A stretch of DNA of 64,000 nt from Flavobacteriales bacterium (GTDB lineage: Bacteria > Bacteroidota > Bacteroidia > Flavobacteriales_E > Vicingaceae): positions 1 through 64,000 of the forward strand of contig JABTUP010000008.1 in NCBI GenBank assembly GCA_015075325.1. The letters are read 5' to 3'. Position numbers and translations under genes: made by a program. Below are positions 1 to 8,772 of the stretch, one piece after another. A model generated the notes under the pieces. It saw only the letters and a list, made by a program, of their open reading frames with translations. It did not search any database and had not been told where the DNA came from. How positions within the stretch are numbered: the stretch's first letter is position 1; the number at the start of each line of letters is the position of its first letter.

Positions 1-375
1 GCAATAGCGGGTTAAGTGCTAAAATCAAGATTATTACATTCTTTGTCGCTACTGCAAATTCATTTGCTTTTCGTAAATTAGCAAATGAATTTTTGCAGTA
101 GCTTGCGTTGGTGTTAAACTGAAAGTTTCGGCTCCCTTACTCCGCTACTGCTCATACACACAACCGTTGGGCGACATTATACTGTAAGCTTCCCCTCAAT
201 TCGATCCAATTAAAAATAGAATTCTACGAGCGACCTAAAAAGCGAGCATAGTACGAATGATTAATTTTAACTAATTAGTTGAAACATGATCAGTTTAAAT
301 TTTTTTTAAGTTCATTATTATCCGTTTGTAAACGGATAAATATTGTATATTTGAAGAACACATTAAACCAAAACC
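1..375. other. Gene-free left edge with a long hairpin and an operator
   Basis: No coding region is supported in these bases. Positions 48-102 form a near-perfect hairpin: arms 48-68 and 80-102 match except for a two-base bulge, with an 11-base loop. The rest up to about 315 shows no clear structure. The last part holds the promoter and operator of the gene that starts at 376, listed separately. Confidence 0.6.
318..353 (+). promoter_or_regulatory. Promoter with a palindromic operator over the -33 box
   Basis: TATATTTG at 346-353 matches the Bacteroidota -7 box TAnnTTTG, and TTTG at 325-328 sits 17 bases upstream as a -33 box. A perfect palindrome with 10-base arms (318-327 and 330-339, centre GT) covers the -33 box. 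Binding of a dimeric regulator there should block transcription of the gene at 376. The box match is direct; the repressor role is inferred. Confidence 0.6.
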
Positions 376-735
376 ATGGATAAAAAAATATGTTTAGAGT
401 GTGGAGAACCTTTTGTTGGTAGGTCGGACAAAAAGTTTTGCTCCGATGCTTGTAGGAATTCATACAACAATCAGGTAAACAAAAACGATAAAAACTTTAT
501 TAGAAACACAAACAATCAATTGCGTAAAAATTGGCGTATCCTTGAAGAGCTAAATCCAACAGATAAAAAAACAGTAAGTAAAAAACAACTAATGATTAAA
601 GGATTTGAATTTAATTTATTTACCAATATTCATACTACCAAAGAAGGAGTTACCTATAATTTCTGCTATAATCAAGGTTATTTGTTGCTCGATAACGATA
701 TGTATCTTTTAGTTAAAAGAAATATTAAAGAATAA
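376..735 (+). CDS. Zinc-ribbon protein of unknown function
   Basis: A 119-residue protein whose first 26 residues hold four cysteines (C6, C9, C22, C26) in a zinc-ribbon layout: C-x2-C, then a stretch ending FCSDAC. The remainder is charged and helical with no recognised domain; it ends in a short hydrophobic-polar segment without a membrane span. Similar small N-terminal zinc-ribbon proteins are common in Bacteroidota but have no assigned role. It is preceded by a good promoter with an operator-like palindrome, so it is probably regulated as a single gene. DNA or RNA binding is possible, but that is inference from the zinc ribbon only. Confidence 0.75.
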   Translation: MDKKICLECGEPFVGRSDKKFCSDACRNSYNNQVNKNDKNFIRNTNNQLRKNWRILEELNPTDKKTVSKKQLMIKGFEFNLFTNIHTTKEGVTYNFCYNQGYLLLDNDMYLLVKRNIKE

Positions 736-825
736 ACACCATTCTTGATATTAAGATTACCCTGTTAATAAGTCAAAAGCGTTATTAGGTAACATTTTTA
801 GTAATTATTCGTTATCTTTATAACC

Positions 826-1788
826 ATGAAACAAATCGTAGCAAATATCATTTTATTTACACTTTTTATTACAAGTGTATCATTTTACAATCCAACCATC
901 GAAAAGGTTGAATTATTATCTGTTTCAGGATTAAATGAAAACGATACTGCCGATTACAGCTTTATTAAAACTCATCAATTGTATGTAGAGCGTTGGGACA
1001 CCCTTAGTCAACCAAATTTTTGGAGAACATTAATGAACATGCACCATGATTCTGCATTAATAAATGTTAGCTCAACCCGTCAAATAATAAAAAAAGTAGC
1101 ATTAAAAGATTGGAATAGCTTATCAGAAATAGATAAAGAATGTTTTAGAGATAGTGTAAGAAGCTATTATTTTTTAAACCCTGAAGATAGAATATTTGTA
1201 ACCAATGGCAGAAAATTCTTTTACGATTTTGATAATGTGATGCCATACATTAGTAGAGGAATAACTGTTTTTAAACAAAACAATGTTGACCCCTTTTACG
1301 CACAAGCAATTCTTTTAATTGAAAGCCCTAATAAGCTCCAAAAATCTAATGTAGGAGCATACGGCTCGTTTCAAATAATGAAAGATGTTGCAATACATTT
1401 AGGGTTAAAAGTTAATAAATATGTTGACGAACGAAAAGATTTTGATAAATCGGCTTGGGCAGCAGCAAAATTAATTAGAACCATTTGTATTCCAGAGTTA
1501 AATAAAATATTAGATGCAAAAGGAATAGCATATAATCAAAATGATATCTGGTATAGGTTAATGGTAATGCATGTGTATCATGCAGGTGCTGGAAATGTTA
1601 AAAGAGTGTTAGATGTAATTAATCCAAAAGAAGGAAATATGGAATTAATTACCACACTTTGGCAAACCGAAGCTGGTGGGTTTAAAAACGCTTCACAAAA
1701 CTATTCTCAATTGGTTTTGGCAAGTATGTTAGAATTAGACGAAATAATCTACAATCGTTGCAACACCCTTTCTAATATAGGATTTTAA
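826..1788 (+). CDS. Lytic murein transglycosylase-like protein (SLT domain)
   Basis: A 320-residue exported protein with a hydrophobic N-terminal segment (about residues 5-20) that fits a signal peptide or anchor. Residues 155-265 carry the SLT lysozyme-like fold. The catalytic glutamate is E166 in LLIESPNK, followed by GAYGSFQIM at 177-185, the equivalent of the family's GxxGLMQ motif. Further on HVYHAGAGNVKRV corresponds to the conserved YNAGxGxV block. Enzymes of this family cut the glycan strands of peptidoglycan in the periplasm, leaving 1,6-anhydro ends. No LysM repeats are present, so it is not a full MltD. It stands alone between unrelated genes. Confidence 0.8.
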   Translation: MKQIVANIILFTLFITSVSFYNPTIEKVELLSVSGLNENDTADYSFIKTHQLYVERWDTLSQPNFWRTLMNMHHDSALINVSSTRQIIKKVALKDWNSLSEIDKECFRDSVRSYYFLNPEDRIFVTNGRKFFYDFDNVMPYISRGITVFKQNNVDPFYAQAILLIESPNKLQKSNVGAYGSFQIMKDVAIHLGLKVNKYVDERKDFDKSAWAAAKLIRTICIPELNKILDAKGIAYNQNDIWYRLMVMHVYHAGAGNVKRVLDVINPKEGNMELITTLWQTEAGGFKNASQNYSQLVLASMLELDEIIYNRCNTLSNIGF

Positions 1789-1836
1789 TCCAATCCTGAT
1801 TTGTAATTTAAATTTTTAATTTTCACCTTTGTATAT

Positions 1837-1865
1837 GTTGTATGACATAAATCATGTTAGATTTG
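1837..1865 (+). promoter_or_regulatory. Promoter of the tryptophan dioxygenase gene
   Basis: TAGATTTG at 1858-1865 matches the -7 box TAnnTTTG and TTG at 1838-1840 lies 17 bases upstream. The start codon follows about 42 bases downstream. Confidence 0.5.
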
Positions 1866-1907
1866 TGTTTTAATTATTACTATTGAAAATTATTTTAAAT
1901 TAAACGT

Positions 1908-2834
1908 ATGGATAGCAACAATGAACTAATACAAAAAATTAACGAAAAATACATCAGCATGGGTTTAGAACCAGAAGCCTTTTACAAAGGTTTACTGTAT
2001 TCAAAACCAATTAACTACTGGGATTATATTGAAGTTGAATCGCTCTTGAGTTTGCAAAAACCACGAACCGATTACCCTGATGAAATGGTGTTTATCATGT
2101 ATCATCAAGTAACCGAGTTGTTGTTGAATATGATGACGCACGAAATGCATCAAGTATGCAACAACGAAAACCTAACTGCCGATTATTTTATTGAAAAACT
2201 AGGCAGAATGAATCGTTATATTCAAATGTTGGCCAACTCATTTGATGTTATGCGTTTAGGAATGGATCCAAACCAATACAACGAGTTTCGTTTTTCATTA
2301 ACCCCAGCAAGTGGTTTTCAATGTGCTTCATTTAGGTTTGCCGAAATTTATTCAACCGACATAGAAAATTTATTAGACACTAGAGTAAAAGGAAATCTTC
2401 CTGCAAACTACGACACTGCATTTTTATTTGAAAACATTTATTGGCAAGCTGCTGGTAAAGACCATAAAACAGAAAAAAAATCTTATTTATTAAACCTATT
2501 TGAAGAAAAATATTTGGATAAGTTTATAGCTATGGCAAACGAATATAAAACCAAGAATATTTGGCAAAAATATGTTGCAATGCCCGAAAAAGATAAAAAC
2601 AATCCTGCTTTAATACAAGCCCTGAAAGATTTAGATATTGAATTTAATATCAAATGGCCAATAGTTCATTTAAGAGCTGCCGAACAATATTTAGATAACG
2701 GTAGCAAAGTAATTAAAGCAACAGGTGGCAGCGATTGGAAAAAATACCTTCACCCAATGTATCAAAAAAGAGTCTTTTTCCCTGGTTTGTGGAGCAAAGA
2801 AGAACTAGATAATTGGGCAAAAGATTATGATTAG
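1908..2834 (+). CDS. kynA: Tryptophan 2,3-dioxygenase
   Basis: A 308-residue haem enzyme that opens the indole ring of L-tryptophan to N-formylkynurenine, the first step of the kynurenine pathway. Family signatures are visible: MYHQVTELLL around 64-73 with the active-site histidine H66, THEMHQV at 77-83, SGFQCASFRFAEI at 135-147 (the conserved SGFQSxxFR loop), and a C-terminal GGSDWKKYLHP block that matches the substrate-loop GTGGS motif. The length fits the bacterial family. No other kynurenine gene is in the window; neighbours are unrelated. A clear promoter lies upstream and a terminator follows, so it is probably monocistronic. Confidence 0.92.
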   Translation: MDSNNELIQKINEKYISMGLEPEAFYKGLLYSKPINYWDYIEVESLLSLQKPRTDYPDEMVFIMYHQVTELLLNMMTHEMHQVCNNENLTADYFIEKLGRMNRYIQMLANSFDVMRLGMDPNQYNEFRFSLTPASGFQCASFRFAEIYSTDIENLLDTRVKGNLPANYDTAFLFENIYWQAAGKDHKTEKKSYLLNLFEEKYLDKFIAMANEYKTKNIWQKYVAMPEKDKNNPALIQALKDLDIEFNIKWPIVHLRAAEQYLDNGSKVIKATGGSDWKKYLHPMYQKRVFFPGLWSKEELDNWAKDYD

Positions 2835-2854
2835 AATAAACTGATTAAATCATC

Positions 2855-2887
2855 CAAAAAAGCATTGATTACCTCAATGCTTTTTTT
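2855..2887 (+). terminator. Rho-independent terminator after kynA
   Basis: An A-tract, a stem AGCATTGA (2861-2868) pairing with TCAATGCT (2874-2881), and a run of T follow the kynA stop codon. Confidence 0.8.
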
Positions 2888-2953
2888 GTTTGGAAACTTG
2901 ATGTTTTATTGATAATTTCGTTGACTCTAATAAGTAAAAAAAACATTTATAAT

Positions 2954-4507
2954 ATGGGTATGAAAGTTGGAATTCCTTCGGAAATAGCTGCAAACGAATT
3001 ACGAGTTGCTGCTACGCCGAAAACCGTTTTACGCTTAATTAAGCAAGGATTTGATGTAAGCATTCAAAGTGGTGCAGGAGTAAAAGCAAATTTTTCTGAC
3101 GAAGCATTTAAAGAAGCAGGAGCTTCAATCGTTTCTTCGGCAGCCGAAATTTATAGTAATTCAGCTATTGTTCTTAAAGTTCAAGGTCCAACCTTTGACG
3201 AGGTTGATATGATGAAAGAGGGCTTAGTATTATTAAGTTATTTATGGCCAGCACAAAATCCAGAATTACTACAAAAACTAGCGAATAAAAAGGTAAATGC
3301 TGTTGCGATGGATGCCATTCCTCGTATTTCGAGAGCTCAAAAAATGGATGTATTGTCATCAATGGCAAACATTGCCGGATACAGAGCAGTAATTGAGGCA
3401 GCAAATCATTATGGTAAATTTTTAAACGGACAAATAACCGCTGCGGGTAAAGTTGATCCTGCAAAAGTTTTAGTTATTGGTGCAGGAGTTGCTGGTTTAG
3501 CATCAATTGGTGCAGCAAACTCTTTAGGGGCAATTGTTAGAGCATTCGATACCAGAAAAGAAGTTGCCGAGCAAATCGAATCAATGGGAGCTAAGTTTTT
3601 AACAGTTGAAATAGATGAAGATGGTGCAACAGCATCAGGCTACTCAAAAGAAATGAGTGCTGCATTTATTGAAGCTGAAATGAAACTGTTTTTAGAGCAA
3701 GCAAAAGATGTAGATATTATTATTACTACAGCTCAAATTCCTGGAAGAGAAGCTCCAAAGTTAATTTTAGATTACCATGTAGCTGCAATGAAACCAGGTT
3801 CTGTTATTGTTGATTTAGCTGCTTCTACTGGAGGTAACTGTGTTCTAACCAAAAACGGACAAATTTACACCACCGATAATGGAGTAACTATAATTGGTAA
3901 ACTAGACCAGTTGCCAAATCAAGCATCGCAATTGTATGGAAACAACCTTTGTCATTTATTAGATGATATGGGTAAATCAGAGAACTTCAAAATCGATATG
4001 GAAGATGATGTAGTATCTCGTGCAATGGTTACTTATAACGGAAACATAAATTGGCCACCAAAACCTTTGCAGGTTAGTCCAACAGCAGGTGGTGGTGCAA
4101 AAAAAGTTGTAGCTCCAACTGCCGAAGAAATAAAAATTGCTGAAGCAGAAAAAGCAAAAAAAACAGCTGTTTCAACATTAATTAGTTTGGGTGTTGTAGG
4201 TGCCTTATTGTTATTTGTTGGAGCATTTGCTCCACCAGCGTTTATTCAACATTTTACAGTGTTTGTATTGGCTGTATTTGTAGGGTGGCAGGTTATCAGC
4301 AATGTATCTCATGCATTACACACTCCTTTAATGGCTGTAACTAACGCAATTAGCGGTATTATTATAGTTGGAGGATTGTTGCAAACCAAAAACGACATCA
4401 ATAACATCATGACCATTCTTGCTTCAATAGCTATTTTGGTTGCTAGTATTAATATTGTAGGTGGTTTCGTAGTAACTCACCGTATGTTGAAAATGTTTAA
4501 AAAATAA
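2954..4507 (+). CDS. pntA: NAD(P) transhydrogenase subunit alpha
   Basis: Alpha subunit of the proton-translocating transhydrogenase, which uses the proton gradient to pass hydride from NADH to NADP+. The N-terminal NAD(H)-binding domain I begins directly with KVGIPSE and holds the dinucleotide fold [13 protein letters not shown] (about residues 160-175). The C-terminal part carries about four membrane spans, so this is the long form with part of domain II. The reading frame is open back to 2909, but the family sequence starts at MGMKVGIP, so the ATG at 2954 (or 2960) is preferred, giving about 517 residues. Only 12 bases separate it from pntB; the two form an operon. Confidence 0.93.
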   Translation: MGMKVGIPSEIAANELRVAATPKTVLRLIKQGFDVSIQSGAGVKANFSDEAFKEAGASIVSSAAEIYSNSAIVLKVQGPTFDEVDMMKEGLVLLSYLWPAQNPELLQKLANKKVNAVAMDAIPRISRAQKMDVLSSMANIAGYRAVIEAANHYGKFLNGQITAAGKVDPAKVLVIGAGVAGLASIGAANSLGAIVRAFDTRKEVAEQIESMGAKFLTVEIDEDGATASGYSKEMSAAFIEAEMKLFLEQAKDVDIIITTAQIPGREAPKLILDYHVAAMKPGSVIVDLAASTGGNCVLTKNGQIYTTDNGVTIIGKLDQLPNQASQLYGNNLCHLLDDMGKSENFKIDMEDDVVSRAMVTYNGNINWPPKPLQVSPTAGGGAKKVVAPTAEEIKIAEAEKAKKTAVSTLISLGVVGALLLFVGAFAPPAFIQHFTVFVLAVFVGWQVISNVSHALHTPLMAVTNAISGIIIVGGLLQTKNDINNIMTILASIAILVASINIVGGFVVTHRMLKMFKK

Positions 4508-4519
4508 TAATCAAGACTT

Positions 4520-5920
4520 ATGTATATAGCTAAAGAAATTCAAACAGCAGCATATTTATTTGCAAGTATTCTGTTTATTTTAAGTTTAAGTGGGTTGTCC
4601 TCACAAGAATCAGCCAAGCGTGGTGTTTTATACGGTATTGTGGGTATGATTGTAGCCATCATTGCAACGGTAATGGGAAAAGGAGTAGAGGGTCATGTTT
4701 ACATCATTGCAGCAATTGCAATTGCTTCAGTAATTGGAATTATGGTTGCTCGAAAAGTAGAAATGACAGCAATGCCTCAATTGGTTGCAATACTTCATAG
4801 CTTTGTAGGTTTGGCAGCAGTTTTAGTAGGTTTTGGTTCTTACCTCGATCCTGCAACTCAATTATTAACAGGGGCTGAACATACCATTCATTTAGTTGAA
4901 GTATTTGCTGGAATTTTTATCGGAGCAATAACCTTTACAGGTTCTATTATCGCATGGGGAAAATTAGATGGTAAAGTACCATCTAAACCATGGAGTTTTA
5001 AAGGATTGCAACTAATGAATTTAATATTATTAGTAATTTGCATTATTTTAGGTGTTCTTTACAACAATGCAGAAGGCACTTCGGGAATGTTGTACTTGGG
5101 TATAATGACAGCAATAGCTTCATTTATTGGAGTTGTATTGGTAATGGCAATTGGAGGAGGCGATATGCCAGTTGTTGTTTCTATGTTAAATTCATATTCG
5201 GGTTGGGCAGCATCTGCTGCAGGTTTTATGTTGGGCAACGATTTATTAATTGTAACAGGAGCGTTAGTAGGTAGCTCGGGTGCTATTTTATCTATGCACA
5301 TGTGTCATGCAATGAACCGTTCGTTCTTTTCTGTAATCTTTGCCAGTGGCTCAGGAAATGGTTCAGGAGGTGAGAAAAAAGCCATTGAAGGAGAAGTAAC
5401 AGCATTAAATCACGAAGAGGTTGCTAATTTATTAAAAGAAGCAAAATCGGTAGTTATTGTTCCTGGTTATGGAATGGCAGTTGCTAAAGCTCAATATCCA
5501 ATTTACGAAATGGTTGAAAACTTAAGAAAAGATGGAAAACTGGTTCGTTTTGCTATTCACCCAGTTGCTGGTCGTTTGCCTGGTCACATGAATGTATTGT
5601 TGGCGGAAGCCAATGTTCCTTACGATATTGTAATGGAAATGGATGAAATTAATGACGATATGCCAAATACTGACGTGGTTATGGTTATTGGAGCAAACGA
5701 CGTAGTAAATCCTAGTGCTCAAGACGACCCTGCTAGTTCTATTTACGGAATGCCTGTTATAGAAGCTTGGAAGGCAGAAAAAGTAATAATTATGAAACGT
5801 TCGATGAGTGCTGGTTATTCTGGAGAAGACAATCCGTTGTTTTACAAACCAAACTCAGAAATGCTTTATGGCGATGCAAAAGATAGCGTAAATAAAATTC
5901 TCGCTTTTTTAAAAGCCTAA
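4520..5920 (+). CDS. pntB: NAD(P) transhydrogenase subunit beta
   Basis: A 466-residue partner of PntA. The first about 270 residues are a series of hydrophobic spans that form the proton channel (domain II). The C-terminal 180 residues are the NADP(H)-binding domain III, marked by [47 protein letters not shown] and the late [10 protein letters not shown] block, all typical of this subunit. With PntA it makes the membrane complex that supplies NADPH. Length and order match canonical bacterial pntB. The pair is closed by a strong terminator. Confidence 0.95.
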   Translation: MYIAKEIQTAAYLFASILFILSLSGLSSQESAKRGVLYGIVGMIVAIIATVMGKGVEGHVYIIAAIAIASVIGIMVARKVEMTAMPQLVAILHSFVGLAAVLVGFGSYLDPATQLLTGAEHTIHLVEVFAGIFIGAITFTGSIIAWGKLDGKVPSKPWSFKGLQLMNLILLVICIILGVLYNNAEGTSGMLYLGIMTAIASFIGVVLVMAIGGGDMPVVVSMLNSYSGWAASAAGFMLGNDLLIVTGALVGSSGAILSMHMCHAMNRSFFSVIFASGSGNGSGGEKKAIEGEVTALNHEEVANLLKEAKSVVIVPGYGMAVAKAQYPIYEMVENLRKDGKLVRFAIHPVAGRLPGHMNVLLAEANVPYDIVMEMDEINDDMPNTDVVMVIGANDVVNPSAQDDPASSIYGMPVIEAWKAEKVIIMKRSMSAGYSGEDNPLFYKPNSEMLYGDAKDSVNKILAFLKA

Positions 5921-5944
5921 TAAACTAATTTTTTTAATGATTAA

Positions 5945-5978
5945 AACCTCTTAACAACAGTTGAGAGGTTTTTTTATG
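5945..5978 (+). terminator. Terminator of the pntAB operon
   Basis: Stem AACCTCTTAAC (5945-5955) pairs with GTTGAGAGGTT (5960-5970, one G-T wobble) and is followed by a run of T. Confidence 0.85.
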
Positions 5979-6111
5979 TTTTTTACAATTACAATAATTT
6001 CAATTTTTATAATTCGACAAATGAGTTAAACTCAACTTATCGACAAAGCACTTTTTATAAGTTACACTTTTTTAAAAGGATAAAAAACAATTAATGTATA
6101 GTTTTGTTAAT

Positions 6112-6909
6112 ATGGATTTAAAAAACAAGGTAGTTTGGATTACAGGAGCTTCTTCTGGAATAGGAGAGGGTTTATGTTATGCTTTTGCTAAAGAAGGTTG
6201 TAAACTGGTATTAAGTGCCAGAAGAGCAGAAGAATTGCTTCGGGTTAAACAACAAACACAACTTAAAGATGAAGATGTTTTATTATTGCCAATTGATTTG
6301 GAAAAAAATAGTGAAGCACTAGTATGGGTTCAAAAAGTAATTGAAAAGTTTGGGAGAATAGATGTGTTGATAAACAACGGAGGTTTGAGTCAGAAAGGAA
6401 ATGCAATGGACACTACCTTGGAAGTTGAGCGTAAAATAATGGAAATCAATTATTTTGGAAACGTAGCTTTAACTAAAGCTGTAATACCAATAATGAAAAA
6501 ACAACAAGCTGGAAATATAGTTGTAACAACCAGTATATTAGGAAAATTTGGTTTGCCTTTTCATTCAACCTATGCAGCTTCAAAACATGCACTTTACGGA
6601 TTTTACGATTCGTTGCGAATGGAGCTTAAACCGCATCATATTAAAGTGCTGTTAGTTGCACCAGGATTTATAAAAACCAATGCTTCAATAAACTCACTCA
6701 ATGCTGATGGAAGTTTATCAAACGAAAACAGTCCAGCTCAAATTAATGGAATGGAAACATCCGTTTTTGCAAGAAAATTAATATCAGCACTTAAAAGCAA
6801 TCGAACGCACATATATATCGGAAAAAAAGAATTGTTATCCGTTCCTTTTAAAATGCTTTTTCCCAATTTATTTTATCAGTTAATGATTAAGCTAAGTAAA
6901 GGAAAGTAA
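6112..6909 (+). CDS. Short-chain dehydrogenase/reductase
   Basis: An SDR-family NAD(P)-dependent oxidoreductase of about 265 residues. The cofactor motif TGASSGIG lies near the N-terminus, NNGG is the structural motif after strand 4, and the catalytic pair is in YAASK (YxxxK) with the serine in TTSILG. The C-terminal extension with a hydrophobic end resembles DHRS7-like membrane-associated members. The frame opens at 6094, but the ATG at 6112 gives the standard MDLKNKVVWITGAS start and is preferred. The stop overlaps the start of the L,D-transpeptidase gene by one base (TAATG), implying translational coupling. The substrate cannot be told from sequence. Confidence 0.88.
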   Translation: MDLKNKVVWITGASSGIGEGLCYAFAKEGCKLVLSARRAEELLRVKQQTQLKDEDVLLLPIDLEKNSEALVWVQKVIEKFGRIDVLINNGGLSQKGNAMDTTLEVERKIMEINYFGNVALTKAVIPIMKKQQAGNIVVTTSILGKFGLPFHSTYAASKHALYGFYDSLRMELKPHHIKVLLVAPGFIKTNASINSLNADGSLSNENSPAQINGMETSVFARKLISALKSNRTHIYIGKKELLSVPFKMLFPNLFYQLMIKLSKGK

Positions 6910-7598
6910 TGAAATCTATTGTTCAGGTTATCTTCTTTGGAATTCTTTTATTGATGGTTTCATGCAAAAGCACAAAAGTGGTTAAGTCGCCCTATATTTT
7001 AGGTATTCCGCCTGAAGATGAAACTGTTTATGTTCCTGAAAAAGAGCCTTCAAACGAAACTATAGCAAATTTTTTAACCGAATATTTGATGCTAAGGTAT
7101 CCTGAATGGAACTTCGATAAGTTTATTTATGTTTCGGTAAAATATCAAAAACTTTACCTCATTGAAAAACAAAAAGTGATAAAAAAGTATTTAGTTTCTA
7201 CATCTGCTTACGGTATCGGGAATAAATTTAATAGCAATAAAACACCTTTAGGTTTACATACCATTAAACGAAAAATTGGTGATGGAGTGCCAGTTGGTGG
7301 CTTGTTTTTCTCAAGAGAATATGTGGGCAGAAAAGCAAAAATATTTACTACAAAAGAAAAATCAGCAACCGATGATGTTACTTCTCGAATTATGTGGTTA
7401 CATGGTGAAGAACCTGGTGTAAATAGAGGTAGAGATATTGATTCTTACAAACGATACATATACATTCATGGAACTTCTGAAGAAGGTTTTATTGGCGAGC
7501 CAGCTTCTCATGGCTGTATTCGAATGAAAAATGAAGAAGTTATCGAGCTTTTTAATCTTGTTGAAGAAAACTTACCTGTAATTATACTTAAAAGCTAA
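6909..7598 (+). CDS. L,D-transpeptidase lipoprotein (YkuD domain)
   Basis: A 229-residue lipoprotein: the signal peptide ends in a lipobox LMVSC, so the protein should be lipidated and anchored in a membrane facing the periplasm. The YkuD domain fills the second half, with the histidine region YIHGTSEE and the catalytic cysteine C203 in SHGCIRMK, the family HxnSHGCxR signature. Such enzymes make 3-3 peptidoglycan cross-links or attach proteins to the wall. It is coupled to the upstream SDR gene, whose link to wall metabolism is unclear. Followed by an inverted repeat that may end the transcript. Confidence 0.88.
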   Translation: MKSIVQVIFFGILLLMVSCKSTKVVKSPYILGIPPEDETVYVPEKEPSNETIANFLTEYLMLRYPEWNFDKFIYVSVKYQKLYLIEKQKVIKKYLVSTSAYGIGNKFNSNKTPLGLHTIKRKIGDGVPVGGLFFSREYVGRKAKIFTTKEKSATDDVTSRIMWLHGEEPGVNRGRDIDSYKRYIYIHGTSEEGFIGEPASHGCIRMKNEEVIELFNLVEENLPVIILKS

Positions 7599-7608
7599 TT
7601 ATTTTAAT

Positions 7609-7677
7609 AATGTTTAATGTTTTATAAATAAAGTTAAACATAATTTGTTTAATTTTGAATCGAAAACATTAAACATT
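7609..7677. repeat. 15-bp perfect inverted repeat around a promoter box
   Basis: Arms 7609-7623 and 7663-7677 are perfect reverse complements (core TGTTTAATGTTTT). Between them TAATTTTG at 7650-7657 matches the -7 promoter box for the small gene at 7684. The repeat could be a paired operator or the terminator of the upstream transpeptidase gene. Confidence 0.5.
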
Positions 7678-7683
7678 TTTATC

Positions 7684-7851
7684 ATGGGACGAAAAATAAG
7701 CGAGACCAAACAAGCGAAAATTTTAAATAAGTTAAAAAATGCTGTACCAAAAATTAAAGTAAGATTAGACCCACGAACTATTATAACCATATCGAGTATG
7801 GAGAAATTTGCCAAGTGGAAAAAAATGTATCCACAGGCTCAAATTATCTAA
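7684..7851 (+). CDS. Small basic hypothetical protein
   Basis: A 55-residue lysine- and arginine-rich protein starting MGRKISETK. The frame is open from 7645, but the ATG at 7684 is favoured since a -7 box lies at 7650-7657 and an upstream start would fall within that promoter. It contains no cysteine pair, membrane span or recognised motif. The pattern KVRLDPRTIITISSMEKFAKW suggests a compact alpha-beta fold. It sits next to the RidA-like chimera and could be cargo of a small inserted segment. Function unknown. Confidence 0.5.
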   Translation: MGRKISETKQAKILNKLKNAVPKIKVRLDPRTIITISSMEKFAKWKKMYPQAQII

Positions 7852-7912
7852 TTAGAATTATTTAGTTATCGGATATTATACGTATATTTGGTTTGCTATA
7901 ATATTACTAATC

Positions 7913-8305
7913 ATGCTAACAGACTTAAAAAGAAAAGAAATTCACCTATCCCAAGAAATTATTTTGATACTTGAGTATCAAGCTAAAAAAGCAGGTAGAA
8001 ATCTTAAAAATTATATTGAATTTGTTCTAAATCAGAAAGCAAATGAAATTCGAAGTTTTGATTTTGAAGCACAATGCCGTTCGGTGTTCGAAAATGTGCG
8101 TTCAATTTTAGAAGAATCAGGCTCTAGCTGGGAAAACATAGGGATAAGCATTGTTTTCTTAACCGATATGAAACGTGATTTTAAAACATACAACCGTTTG
8201 TATGCCGAGTATTTTAAAACCAATCAGCCTTGCAGAACAACCGTTGAAGTAAATGCACTACCTTCTCCTATTTGTATAGAGTTAAAGTGTATAGCTACTG
8301 TTTAA
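7913..8305 (+). CDS. Antitoxin-like N-terminus fused to a truncated RidA domain
   Basis: A 130-residue protein made of two unrelated parts. Residues 1-46 (MLTDLKRKEIHLSQE... LKNYIEFVLNQKANE) look like the N-terminal DNA-binding region of ribbon-helix-helix type antitoxins. Residues about 49-130 match the last two thirds of RidA/YjgF/UK114 proteins, including CRTTVEV with R108 and CIEL with E123, which correspond to the RidA residues R105 and E120 used in imine hydrolysis. The RidA N-terminal strand with its GPYSQ region is missing, so the trimer and activity may be lost. It may be a chimera formed by deletion. A promoter box TATATTTG lies at 7883-7890. Confidence 0.65.
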   Translation: MLTDLKRKEIHLSQEIILILEYQAKKAGRNLKNYIEFVLNQKANEIRSFDFEAQCRSVFENVRSILEESGSSWENIGISIVFLTDMKRDFKTYNRLYAEYFKTNQPCRTTVEVNALPSPICIELKCIATV

Positions 8306-8673
8306 GATATTCTTTAGCCCATTTAATAGCATCCTCTATATTGGTAAAAGCCTTCATGGGGTGCGTTTTTTTGTTGAGGTTGATAAAGTTGTAAGAATAC
8401 GTTGACCTAAGTGCTTTACAATAATTGCCATTGCTTTTCTGTTTACTATAATTCCATCTTTAGCTGAAATTTCTCTATTTCTTTTGTTACTGTAGTATCA
8501 TTTCCTGCGTCATAAATTGAAACATAAGGTTTGCCTTTAGCTAAATCATTGGTTATATTTCTTATTTCAATAACTTCATCAAGCTCAATCTCTACATTGT
8601 TTTTATATGTAATAAGAATTACACCTTCTTCAATCAGTTCACAATAAGCCTTATTTAGTTCAATTTTGGTCAT
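8295..8673 (-). pseudogene. STAS-like/DUF7793-type protein, frameshifted
   Basis: The start at 8673 gives 75 residues (MTKIELNKAYCEL...) and then a TAG near 8445. The missing second half is found one base over in another frame: residues ...YSKQKSNGNYCKALRSTYS, FINLNKKTHPMKAF and IEDAIKWAKEYLKQ, ending at the TAG at 8295-8297. Joined, they make about 125 residues, the usual length of a small Bacteroidota family with the same EDAIKWLK-type C-terminus. The total span of 379 bases has one base too many. Either a real +1 disruption or a sequencing indel. The 3' end overlaps the convergent RidA-like gene by 11 bases. Confidence 0.7.
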
Positions 8674-8772
8674 ATTGGTTCAAATATATAAAATTTAACT
8701 AAACCAACAAATTCCATACTAGTTGTTTCCTAAAAATCGTTAATTTCGCCATTCTTCGAAATTAGTGGTAAA

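Noticed and set aside
1..172. GTTAAGT at 11-17 and GTTGGGC at 166-172 as integron attC cores
   Set aside because: The complementary core RYYYAAC is not found at the right spacing and no cassette ORF lies between; the words are too degenerate.
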